DNA from: Edolisoma coerulescens
Lineage: Eukaryota > Chordata > Aves > Passeriformes > Campephagidae
Direction: 5' to 3'
Assembly (NCBI GenBank): GCA_013397115.1
Contig: VWZW01004691.1
Span: 536,478-600,477, forward strand
Length of the DNA: 64,000 nucleotides
This document shows, piece by piece, positions 49,001 to 61,324 of the stretch; within the stretch, counting starts at the first letter, position 1, and the number at the start of each line of letters is the position of its first letter. Both the position numbers and the translations under genes were made by a program. The notes beneath the pieces are model-generated. The model ran no database searches, had not been told where the DNA came from, and was given only the letters and a program-made list of their open reading frames with translations.

Positions 49001-52000
49001 TTCTTAGTATATCATATGAAAAATTCCCCTTATTGGGTGGCATAAAAAGATAAGGTTAAAGTGGGGATAAGCTTTCTGATTAGAATAAAATGGATTTAAA
49101 GTTTGTATTTTCTGTAAGTAGAAACTTTCTGCACAAATGAATAGGAACGTAGGGATGTACTTTTTATGTAGTCAGACTAGAACTTCTCTCATTTCAGAAC
49201 AAAAAAGTGCTCGTATGATTTTTACAGGAAAAGGAGCTACAAAAAAAGGTAACATTTCTACAACAATAAACCTTTCTCATTTCCTGTTCCTATTCACACT
49301 AATTAGTTTTCTCTTAGCCAGTCCTGGCATTTTTGCAACTAAGAAAAAAAGAAGGACCACGAAATTTACTTCCTGCAATTGTGCAGGTAACTTTTCAAAT
49401 GTGCCTATCAGGCTGGAATTTGCTTCAAAGGATTGTAATTATTGATCACAAAATAACTGTCGGCGTAGAAATGATGTTATGAAAAATTTTCACTTTAACC
49501 ACAATCTCTGTATTGCTAGAAAACAGAATACAGATTAACTTCAAATCAATACACAGAAAATGCCCTGTGAAAAATATGCTTTGCAGCTGGATGTATTATA
49601 AAAATGGGGAAAAGTAATTTCTATACTTAAATATCCCTTTTCCCCTTATTGATATAGTTAATAGACTTTCAGATTTGCTTAGTTTTTAATTTCTATTAAT
49701 AAAATTTCTTCTTCCCTGACTGAGATAAAAATCTACTTATACCTATTGAGAATGATTGGATGTTATATTCTGTCTTGTTCCTGTGAAATATTCCTAAATA
49801 CCCATGCAGCTACCCTTTTTATATTACTTCTTGATCTTCTATGGTACAATGTTGAAAATAAATAAATAAAATTTCTACAGTACATAGACTGAAGTCTTCA
49901 CTGGTGCCTGATCTTTTTGCAAGACGCATAGCAATTTATTTTCTTAGCCTATTACTTATTTGTGATACTGATGCAAAGCTATCCAGCTGTTAGCATCGCT
50001 TCTGGTAGTACAATAAAGGTTATAATTGAAGAACACCCTTTAAATAATGTAAGAGTTACAGTGAAAATCTAAAATGAAAATGAAGGGGAAGGAAATTAGG
50101 GTGTGTGTTTGTTTGTTTGTTTGTTTGTTTAGAGGGGAGAGATTGATTGGTTTGGGGGACTTTTTGGATGGTTTTGTTTTGGTTTGTTTTGGGTAGTTTT
50201 CATTTTTAAATTGATTCCTGGGGAAAACAAATCTAAAGCATTGGATTTTTGTTGGCTAAGTCTGATGAATTCCTTTTATCAGGGTTATTTGAAACTAGCT
50301 CAAACATCAAGCATAAACTTCCTACTACATTATCTTAAATAATGCTGAATTAGCTAACATTCACATACTGTAGCAGACTGAAAATTGAGAGATGATTAAA
50401 GTTCATTTCCTTCTCCTTGAACTATTTGCCCCCAAACTGGAATTTACACTTACACAGCAGGAAATATGCACCAACAATAAAGAGTTTGTAATGAAAAAAA
50501 AAAGAGCTTTTCATTCACAGAAGAATGATATAGATAATATTGGTTTGGGGTTTTTTTTGCCTAAAAAAATAATGGGTTTTCCTTAGAAAAGAGGAATTTC
50601 CGATATTCATATTAAGTGCCATTCAGCACTGCTAAGACGAAGAGTTCTGGAAATTATGCCAAAGCTTTTCAGCTGTCTCAAAACATAGTAAAGTTCACAA
50701 ATGTGAACAGATTTATGAAGTATCTGTATTAATAATCTTAAAAATTCTTCCTTCTTTTAGAGACTTAATGCATGTTTAATTGTATGAGAAGTCAATAGCA
50801 GCTTTTGCAGACCTGTGTGCCTTTTAAAGTCCTCTTCAAATATCTTTTATCAGCAAAACCTTGTTTGTATGTTATGCATATATTGCATAATTTATAAACT
50901 CTTGCCTTTATAACTTGAAAAATTTTAATGAGACAAGGTTTATCTTGAAACTACTTTTATGTATCCTTGAAGCAACTTTGCCATGAAGTTATTACATGTA
51001 CTAACGTAAAAAGACAAACCATTTATTGAAAAATGAATCCCTTAACACGTAAAGGAATTTTCCTCTTTTCCCCTATTCTTTCCCTCCTCCATTTCAAGCT
51101 ATTCACAGTCAACTTCCTTTAATTAATCTAAGTTGTTACAATTCTTCAAAAATACCATGATTGAAAAGTCAGAGGACTTAACACAGCTTTTATCATAATC
51201 AATGGTCTATATTATATTCTTAGTGGGCTTTTAGGAAGGGAATGGTAGAGCTATTTTCAAGTCTGAGAAACAATCTTTCTGCTGAATAAGTATAATTTGA
51301 GGTATAGAGTTGCTTTGCAAAGCAAAATTACTTCTTGAGCTTCTGCCACCACCTGGAGAGGTAAAGAGATGTTTTTTCATTTAATTGTCAACTTTATTTG
51401 GGCTTCCAGAAGCCTTGCCTCTCCTGGGCTTTCTTAGCTACTGCTGTATGCTTTTTTTCATAAGTTATTGGAAGTTATTAACTAGCACCTCAAGATAAAA
51501 AGAGAGAGCGTGTGTTAATTAACTGAGCACTACATAAGATCCAGGCTGGTGGAAAGGAGAGCTCTCCTGATATTAGCTTGGATTTTCTTTATCTTATTTG
51601 CAGGTCAAAATGTGTTTTAGTAAAGTATAAAGGCTCTATTATCAATCATAAACATTCACTGTGTAATTTTCATGACACATTAAACCAAATATTCAGTAAC
51701 AAAAATATTTAAGTATTGCTGGAAGATGCTTAGAATGCTTAGAATCCTTTGTGGATGTGTAACAAAGTTAGCAATTTTGAGAAATGCTAATGTGCAAAGT
51801 TTCATAAATGAAGCTTCATTTACCAAATCTTATTCTTAGGACTGAATGAAAGGACAGATACAGAATATTGAAGGTCTGCTCCAAAACTTTCAGTCCAGTC
51901 TAATTTAAGCAGTGCTAATTTTTGTGGATTATTCTACACAGGGATCATTGTACTCAATGAGTAAGTGCAGACGTGATGGTGGGGACAACAGAATAAGCAC

Positions 52001-52786
52001 TTTGCTGCCAGATGCTAAGGCAGAAACAAACAGCTGAATCTAGGCATATTCAGGAGGTCTACAGGGGGAAGGTTTTGACCTAAACACCCTTTAACCACAC
52101 ACACTGCTAGACAAACAGCTTGGTAATGAAAGAGGACCTTTTGCTATGGAGGAAGAAGGGTACTTTCTTTGGGATATATCATCAGCTGTAGAACTTCTCT
52201 GTGATCACCACTGAGGTCTAGCGATTGGTAATTAATCTTATCAGTTTCTCCTGTTCTACTGATACTGCTGAGAAATAACGATTCTGAATGTTTATTTTTT
52301 GTTACACAGATGACTGTTTAATAGCCCTTGATTAGCATGTTTTCCATGAATTTTAACCAGGTACTGTTTGAATCCATTTATATTTTTGGTGACTGTAGCA
52401 TTCTTTGCCAAAGACAATTTAGTTACCTCCTTTTTGTTTGTACAGCATGCCTCTGCGGTAATTCTCTTGCCGTGTTCCCTGGACAGTTTGCATGACACCT
52501 GAAAAAATTAACTGCTTTAGCTGATCCTCTAATTTTCTGTTAAAATACCCTTAATTTTGATGTAGTTCACACATTTACTTGGAATCATTCCTAGATGGAC
52601 ATTTTTGCTTTGGCAAAAATATTGAATTTGAATACTGTACAATCACTCTTAGGTTTTTCATTAGCATATCTTCATGCAGAGTTTAAGCAAGAAATGTTTT
52701 GTTACTTCTGAATTCTCTTATTAGCTGTTCCTTACATAGGAGTTTAGGACGCCTCAAGTGTTACTCTCTGCATTACATTCTTTCCC
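43092..52786. other. AT-rich non-coding DNA, nothing recognised
   Basis: Contains A-rich runs (44306-44321, 45289-45320), an AAAT run at about 49855-49870 and a GTTT microsatellite at 50104-50130. No exon, RNA gene or clear transposon recognised over nearly 10 kb. Confidence 0.55.
50104..50130. repeat. (GTTT)n microsatellite
   Basis: About six GTTT units, followed at 50165-50200 by a looser GGTTTT-rich stretch. Confidence 0.93.
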
Positions 52787-52791
52787 AACAC

Positions 52792-53369
52792 TGTTTGCTG
52801 GTTTTGGCTTGGGTAGAGTTAATTTTCTTCCTAGTGGCTGGTATGAGGCTGTGTTTTGGATTTGTGCTGAACACAGGGTTGATAATACAGAGATGGTTTT
52901 GTTGTTGCTGAGCAGGGCTTACACACATCCAAGGCCTTTTCTGCTTTTCGGACTGGCCACGCCGGCGAGGAAGTTGGGGGTGCCTGGGAGGGTGGGAGGA
53001 GACACAGCCAGGACAGGTGACCCCAACTGACCAAAGGGATATTCCAGACCATGTGACACCATGCTCAGTATATAAAGAGGGGGGAAGGAGGAAGCAGGAG
53101 ACATTTGGTGTGATGGCGTTTGTCTTCCCACGTCACCGTTGGGCATGACGAGGCCCTCCTCTCCTGGAGATGGCTGAACACCTGTCTGCCCAGGGGAAGC
53201 AGTGAATTAATGCCTTGTTTTGTTTTTCTTGTGTGCATTGCTTTTGCTGTCCCTATTAACCTGTCTTTATCTCAACCCACGAGTTTTCTTGCTTTTACCC
53301 TTCCCATTCTCTCCCTGATCCCACTGGTGGGGGAGTGAGTGAGGGACTGCCTGGGCTGAAACCACAACA
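52792..53369 (+). mobile_element. Solo LTR copy 2 of the inverted pair, perfect AACAC duplication
   Basis: Starts TGTTTGCTGGTTTTGGC and ends GGGCTGAAACCACAACA. AACAC flanks both sides (52787-52791 and 53370-53374), a perfect 5-bp TSD. TATATAAAG lies at 53069-53077. The 578-bp length and lack of internal genes make it a solo LTR. It is nearly identical to 9240-9826 in opposite orientation (one base in 219 differs over 53120-53338). The low divergence implies a recent insertion. Frames of 70 to 90 codons inside it are not genes. Confidence 0.95.
53069..53077 (+). promoter_or_regulatory. TATA box of solo LTR copy 2
   Basis: TATATAAAG about 278 bases into the LTR, kept also in the other copy. 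Position fits a U3/R boundary promoter. Confidence 0.6.
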
Positions 53370-53374
53370 AACAC

Positions 53375-56300
53375 TTGCCTCTAAAATATGTGTACCTTGG
53401 ATTTCACTGAATGCACACCTAATTTCAGTCTAATTACTTCTTCCTCCACCATATAATTAAGTTAATTTTGTGATTTGATTTTATCAAGTGCCAGAGAGGT
53501 TGTTATCCCAAAACAAAAATAGCAAAATTTTTCTCAGCAAACAGCCTACTAAAAAAAAAAAAACCCCAGTTTTTCGTGGTAAAAAGGTGGTAAAGCCCAT
53601 TTTACAGGCTAATTTGTGCTCCCTTTCCTTCTTGCTTTCCAGCAATCGCTGCGGCAGGCAGTGAGGTGCCATCCGGCCGTGCACCAGCAGGTGTCTCCCC
53701 TACACGGGCACTGCGATTCCATGGTCCGGGATGCACATACACGTCCATGTCCATAGGGATTGCGGTGTGGGGAGGGCAGAAGGGGCACATACACCGTGCA
53801 CTTCATTTCTGTAAGGCTAGAAATACAGAGAAATAAAATGTAATTTCATATAATTCAAGCTTTCCCGAGTCCTTTCAAAACACTCCATACCATAGCAGAA
53901 AATTTGGGGAAATAAGGTGTTATTCTTACCCCTCTATACAGCATATTCACAGCTTTTTGCTGAGTATGTACTGCAATAGTTATGCCCTAGAGGAAGCCTC
54001 AACCAGCATGGCTGAGATAGCTTTTAGTAGTAAATATTCTGTAGTATTTCTCAATGTAGTTCTAACTATTGAACTAGTTAGTAACATGACAGACCAGGAT
54101 GGGACTTTCACATTTCCATAAAACTTACTTTTTTATTTAATGAATCTATTCTATCGAACATGTTTGACAGCAGAAATATTCATTAGTATGGCAAAATAGC
54201 TACAAAAAGCAGTGGGGTTTTAATTACAAGTAATTTATTAATAAAATCTGTGTTTTATCTTGTTTCCAAATTATTGTTAAAACATAAACACCAACTCATT
54301 CGGAAATATTATACAACAAATAATTTAAATATTCACTGGCTTTAAAGCTTTGTAGATCCACTTCTGACTAAAATTTTACCCATCATTACCCTCGGAGTTC
54401 CATCTTGAATTTTGTATATGAAATACACCTGGATTTCTGAAAACCCAGGAATCAAATGATTATGCTTTCTGAGATCCTGGAAACAGGGAGAATTTGGCTG
54501 GCTACAAGGGCCATGGGAAGAAGTGCCCATGCAGAGAGTGTTGCTAGCAAAATCTGAAGAAATCACATCTGCATACAGCCCCCAAGAGCAGGGGGAAGCA
54601 CGTAACTTGAGCAGGCTTGGAAACTATAAACTGAGAAAGGATGTGATTAGCATGGGAGGAAATATGGGACAAAAATATGGGAAGGAAGTGCTGAAGAGTG
54701 CGGGGAGCTTTACGAGCTCACAAGAGGGCTGGTGAGAAGGAAGTCTGAGGTGGGAAAATTTGTGTGGGAAGATGCTGGAATGAGGATAAAAAAAAGGGCT
54801 TAACAGAGGACAGGTAGGACAGGAAATGCTGGGGTTTTTAAGACCCAGTTCAATAGAACAAGGAAAGGATTGGGATTTGGGGCACAAATGGTATGAGAGC
54901 AAGAGATGGATTTATATCTTCACCACCTCAGTGCCTTCTTTTTTAATATTAGAATTTAAGTAATTATTTTATATTTATATAAAGCCTCTGTATAAAAGGC
55001 TTCAGAGTCTGCAATGGAGTAGCTGGACATAAGTTCATACAGGCAAACCCCTGAGATATTGTACCCAAATAACTTAATCTGAAGCGTGGATTATGATATA
55101 CAGCCTCCATCGTAAACCTCAGAGCCACATTCCCCATCAGCATGATCTTGTTATAACAGCTTATAAAAAAACACAATCCTTGAAGCACCTGATATATTTA
55201 CTTTGTCTCAGACTGGCAATAATGGAGAACTCTCAATATTTTGTGGCTTCTTTTAAAAGTGAACAGAGTGCATTCTAATCATACCCAACAAAGCACAGCA
55301 GCTGAAAGTAACAGTAAATATTGCAAGTTTGTTGAAGAGTGCCGCTTCAGAAGAAAATCTCTGTTAAATTCAAATTGGAGCACTATTTTGGTTCAAAATA
55401 TGCTTCTATGCAAACCCAAGAATATTTCTATCTTGGCAGCTAAAGTATTTTTATCCCTAAGAGTGATCCTTTCAATTTTTAGCTGCACTATTTTTTAAAA
55501 ATATAACTTTTTCTAAAACAGTTATTAAACACTTCAAGATAAAGAAATTATTTTGGGTCAGGAAGCTTCCCATCACCCTTCAAAAAGGCTTGTGATTTTT
55601 TTGTTCTAAACTAAACTAAAAATACCAGTATTTGCAAATATATAGAAAGAGAAGACAGCTGGTAGCAAACCCGTTTAATGCACCCCTGCCCACCAGCCTT
55701 CTCATCCTTATATCAACACCAAAACAAAGAAAAAACAAACAAGCTGCTGCAAATTCTGAAATTATTTAAGATCCCCATGTCTGCTCCAAAAACAACTAGT
55801 ATATTTGGTTGAAGAGATAGTACGTGACTTCTAACAAACCATTTGGAGGACACAGCAGGAACAGGACAGCAAGGAATGGAGCAAGGCCCTTCACAGCATC
55901 CAAGAAGGGAAGGAGATAGAGCCAGAGACAAGATATATTTTCTGCCCAAGAGACACACAGGAGAAAAGCTAGGCACAGAACAGGTCCAGAGACCCTATAA
56001 GAGGCAGAGCAAGATATCATAGGCTGAGATTAAATGGGGCTCCTCGGCTCATGAGCAGAGCATCCCAGGTGAGGCCAGTCAGGGACAGTAAATCCCATTA
56101 TCACCCTCAGGGCTCTGACATTATTCTGCAACAGATGAATTTTGATCAATCATATGCTTTTTTAAGAAGCTCAGAGCACATGACTGTTATGTGTGTTAAA
56201 TAAGAGTGAAAGAGGGTAATGTTTTTTACTTAAAATTTGTGGCATGCTAAAGGTATGCTTAAGTCATATGTCTAAAGTCAAATCTAGTGATGTTTTATTT

Positions 56301-59300
56301 AATTGGATTTGGGACTGAACCCTCAGCTACGCTGTCAAGTGCAAAATATTAAAATGCATTGGAGCCTTTTGGAGTAAACAGATTATTTGAAAATTTCATA
56401 AGGGTATATTAAAAGAGTGCAATGTTTAGCCATTTTTAGAGTTAGTCTGGCCACTCTATGCATGCATAGTACTGGATTAGGAAAGCTTTGTTTAAGTGTC
56501 TGCAAACAAAGGGATACTACAAAGCAAATACAAAATGCCTAAGCACCCTATATCCTTTAGGAGTTAGCTTTATAAATGGTTTTGAAACACTTAACCAGCA
56601 ACCTCTCTGAATCCCTCAAGAGCTAAATATCACCAAAACTTGGCCAGAAGTGTATCAAACGTAATGATCAGAGGTTACTTTGAAATATAGACTTATTTTC
56701 TTTAGACATTTCTGTCCCGTTCTATTTTTACTTAAATGCAAGATGATTTTCAAAGTATTGCCAATAAGGAAATCCTTCACTGTTCTAAACATTAAGGACC
56801 TTCCTGGAAACTTTTCAAAGAACCCTCACAAAAGTGTTGCTTTTTTCTTTTACTTCATATTAGTGCAGTTTCAAGTCTCAGATTAAGCCCATAAACTACA
56901 GTCAAATATTACTTCTCTATAGTTGCCAGTGTTCAAGGCCAAAAGAAGCAGGGAAGATACTTCTTTTTCTGTTTTACTCTATGGAAGGGGTTTTTTTGGT
57001 CCTCTCTTTTCTGTTTGCTTTTTTTCCAGTCCAAATCTCTTGACTGGGTTGAATACAGGATCCAAATAACAGCTTATTTATCATGCTGTTTGGTGATGGA
57101 TGCTTGGTGATTGCCTCCTATTCTTTTCCGACTGTAAAACTGAATTAGATTCTACACCGTGCAAATGTACACAATGCACATTGTAATGGCAGCTGGTGGA
57201 GAGCTGCTGTAGCCAATTCTGTGTCTTTTTCCAGTTACAACTTCTGTTTCTTGTCTTCTGTGTGCAGTTCTCTGCTACCCCTCCTCCCAACCAGCACCTT
57301 AAAGAAAATGTAAAAAGTTTCAGGCAAGGGCACCAGCTGGTCCTATTTTCTGTCCACAGATATTCATAGTCTCTGATTGGAGTCATGGTCCCCTAAAAGC
57401 CCCATTTACACAGGAGAAGAAAAAAAATCACTGTACTTTTTTCATCACAAAATATTAAACAGTTTAGAAAATAGGCTCATGTAGTTCCTGTTCAAAAGGT
57501 GGTCCTTCTTAAAATAATAAAATGTCAGATTCTTCAAAACATTAATGCATACATGTGGAAACACAGCATAAGCATGTAGCAGCATGACTTTGGTAACCTT
57601 TCCACATAACTGTATTTTCTTGGAAGGAATCAGCTGCTCTCTGTTTGTAACTAAAAGAGGTTTAAACTCAGAAGTACTGTTACTATTGGTTTTAAACCCC
57701 AAAGGTGTTCTTAGTAGTTATGGAAACTTGTGGTACAGTAAGGAACTGCAAGACTAGCAGTCCCGTGAAATTTGTGCATAGAACATAAAGGAATACGAAA
57801 AACATAACTTCAATCCATCCTCTTTTTGTTTTGTTTTTTTTAGATTTGTCTCTGCTTTCTTTGTGGATTGCTATTTGGTGGGTTTTTTAAGGTTCAAGGT
57901 TCCTTTTAAGGTTCCTTTGTCTCTAAGCAAAGGGACACGGGGTTTTAGTTTTAGACCTTGGATTGTTTTCTCATTTCTATTAAGAGGCAGTGATCTGAGC
58001 TGATCCATGCAGGTTCCAGTTTTGGATTTCCCAGTGTAATACCATCCCATGTAAGCCTACTGTTGGTCAGTAAATGACAGTACATACCTTGAGGTGGCTA
58101 CGTAAGTCATGGGCGAAAGGCATTTTGCAAACCATGATTGATTTACTGTTCAATGGTGTAACTGTTAAATAGGTTCTCTCTTTTTAGCTGCCAGTTTCTC
58201 ACAGTTATTGAGACAGCAGCTGAACTGCTTTTCCCATTCTCCTTGGTGATTTATCACTTTATTTAAACTGCAAAAATGGTATATATTTCTGAAATTCTGT
58301 GACAAGTCATGTGTCTACTTCACTGCAGGTCTAAGGATGGGTTTTACTTTCTCTCAGTCGTCAGTAGTGTGAAGAAGTGCTTCAAGAACACTTTTTAATG
58401 CCTAAGGTTTTTAAACCTTAGTTCATTTGTGTTTCCCTCTGTAACAGCTTATTTTCTGCCTATGCACTTTCTCATATACTATAGAATATAGAAATTTTAC
58501 CTGTATCCCCATTCTGACTAGCCTCTCTTGGTGGCCTTTTTAATTTTCAGAGATGTGTATTTACAGTTTTCAGTTGAGATTAACTATATTTTTCTTAAAT
58601 GTACAAAATATAATTTTTTCTATTACTTTGAACATTAAAAAAGTTTCAGCTTAAAAGAAATCCTCAAAAATAGGCAAGAACTTTCTTTTTGTAGAGGTAA
58701 TTTTGCCTTTCTTAATACAAGAATAAGGAAAAGAAAGGAAATATGAATTTGAATCTGTAACTCTTATACTCTTAGTTTTCTGAGGCCATCTCTTGCTGTA
58801 CAGCCCTGGATCTTCCATGCAGTACCACGCTTCTCAGTGGTTTTTTCTTCCTTTTGTGATCTCTTTTCATCCCTGAGATACAAGAGCTTCTGACACAGTC
58901 ACCTTTACCAGCTTTGTGATCATTCCTCTACCCACTGGGAATTTTGCAGCGCTGCACTCTGACTGCTTTGGTTCCATGTTATAGGAAATCTTGTGTGAAA
59001 TGAATTTGTTAAACTTGAGACTCCAGCTTACACATCCTATTTTCTACAGTCCCCAATACCTCCATTTTCTGATAAAATAATCTTTTATTTCATTAGGTCT
59101 GTGTCTGTAACTTTTGTAAGGAAAATATACATGTAGACTCTTCGATTAACCATCATATTTCATTAAAACATTTCAGGAAAGAAAGCATTTAGTAAAAACT
59201 TGTCCAAGATGCAGAGGTTGGTTTAGATTCAAATGTAATGATCACACTGATTTTCTTGTGTTATCACATCAGTACTCTTTTACAGTGTCATACTGAACAT

Positions 59301-61324
59301 GGTACCAATTGGGGTATCAATGGTTTTAATCTCCTGCCCTCTATCACCTGGTGGTCGCTTTTCATCACATTCATTCTTTGGTAACTTCACCCAGTACCAA
59401 GTTTCCTAATATTATATATCTTGGTCTCTGTGTAAGCTTCATAATGCCCAGACTTTCTTACTTTATGTGAAATAGATGGTGATTACACCAAGAACAAATC
59501 ACAAGCTTAAAAAATTTACTGGTCTCATTTGTCTGGAACATTTCTCTCCCTCATCTCTTTATGATCTTCACAAATATTTGCAAAGGTAAAGCATGAAATC
59601 CAATGAAAGGGTTGGAGAGGATATAAAAAGAGAAAATTTGTCAGTTTAAAGCCTCACATCCAACAATATGCTGTAAGCCGTCTGCACCATGTTTAAATTG
59701 AAAGCAAGAGAGCAAAACATTCAGAAAGTACAGATGATAAAGAACAAAACTGACTATAAACGGGAGATAGCTGAAGACAGCAGTTCTGAAACTATAATCT
59801 TCCTTTAGTATATCTAAAACAGAGCAATCATTTCTCATCCTTGACATTAGCAAAGCATAACTCTGATTCACTGAAAACTCAGACTTTGTTCTGATCCTCT
59901 GTAGGTAGGTTTTAGTCCTTAGTGACACTGTAACTACTGAGTGCATTAAAAATCAAATAGACAGTTATTCTGCATGCATTGTCACAGGGTACTGAAAATA
60001 AACATCTCTGACCTATAAAAACTGAAAAGAACAAGGAATGTTATCTGCATTATAACAGGAATAATTAGTTAGAAATGTCATATAAGTAAAGCATCCTTGT
60101 CAAACATAGGGGAAAAGAATCCCCCCAACTTGGCATTATCTCATGTATTCCTGCTATTCTGATCATTTTTGTATGAATCAAAACTTGTCTGAGTTGAGCA
60201 GAGTTATCCTGATGTATTCTATCATAAGAACATTCAAATGGGTCTATGTGAACCCAAAAATCCAGTGAGAAATGAATTGGGAAGAAGACAGTGAGACGAC
60301 CCATTTTAGGGAGGATTGTGCCAGAATCTCAAGACTGCAAAAAACACTCTTGATGGTTCAGCATCATTGCAAAAGACATGGTAACTCAGGCCTAAGTCTA
60401 AGGCAGCAGAGGCAGCAGCAGGAGGCATATTTTCTGAATATGAAGAGCAGATTCCATTCCCGTCGATATGAAAAGAGAAAGGAAACATGAAGAAGAAAGC
60501 TGTGGGGTATGCAGGTGGTATAAGGCAATTTATTCACCAAAATGAGAGACTGATCCTTCAATACGTGTGAGAAATAATCTTATCAGGGCATAATTTTACC
60601 AAAATGTAAAGCATTAAGCTTTCAACCGTCAGTTAAAAAGATCATTACAATTTTGTTCTACCAGAAAACCTTATTTAATAACATTCCAAATGAATGCACT
60701 TTTATTTTTTCTTATTGCATGTATTCTGAAGAATGGACATTTCTGTCTCTGTCTTGCCTTGCTATAATTCTTCTATAAGCAGAAAAACAAAAAGCACTTA
60801 AACCCAACAGTTCTATGCTCAATTACTAAAAAATAAATAAACAGATACTCTTGCTATAATTTTATAGCTACAAGAATGACAGGATATCACCCAGTCCTTA
60901 CAGGAACCTGGGGGAATCTATAAACTTCGGGCTATATACAGCATTTCTCCAGCTCCATCTCTCACTGAAGAACATCCCAGAGTTCCAATTACCAGGCCAC
61001 TTGAGGATTCTGCAAGTGCTATTGCTTTGTAAGCTATACTTCACCGCCCTTTATTGCTAGGGTGAGAAGTTACATAAGCCAAAAAAGCTTACTGATTTGA
61101 GAACTCACCTTATTCGCCTAAACATTAGACCCAAGCACCACCTAAGACTTCTGCATGAAACTGGCAGAAGCAATATGGGGAATAGAGGTGACTGGTGTAC
61201 TTTTGGTCTCAAATTTCACTAGGCCCCTGTGTGTGGGTAACACAATAAAGCCAACAGGAAGACTCAGTGGAGTCTACCTCCACTCATGTTTCTTCTGTCT
61301 TCCATTAAGCATGGCTCAATCATG
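53375..61324. other. Mostly AT-rich non-coding DNA
   Basis: No gene recognised. A CpG-containing GC-rich patch at 53640-53800 is described separately. Open frames such as 54624-54902 and 55713-56020 have no recognisable domains. Confidence 0.5.
53640..53800. other. GC- and CpG-rich patch
   Basis: About 160 bases with many CpGs in an AT-rich setting. It is preceded by a pyrimidine-rich stretch ending in CAG (CTTTCCTTCTTGCTTTCCAG at 53622-53641), which resembles a splice acceptor. On the plus strand the frame after it is open for about 37 codons only. It could be an exon of a non-coding transcript, a CpG-rich repeat remnant, or chance. Confidence 0.3.

Noticed and set aside
59341..59360. Second CTCF-like motif (CACCTGGTGGTCG)
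   Set aside because: It matches only the central part of the motif and lacks the flanking bases; too weak to annotate.
60272..60490. 72-codon plus-strand Gln/Arg-rich frame
   Set aside because: The composition follows a short CAG-rich stretch; no domain or conservation evidence.
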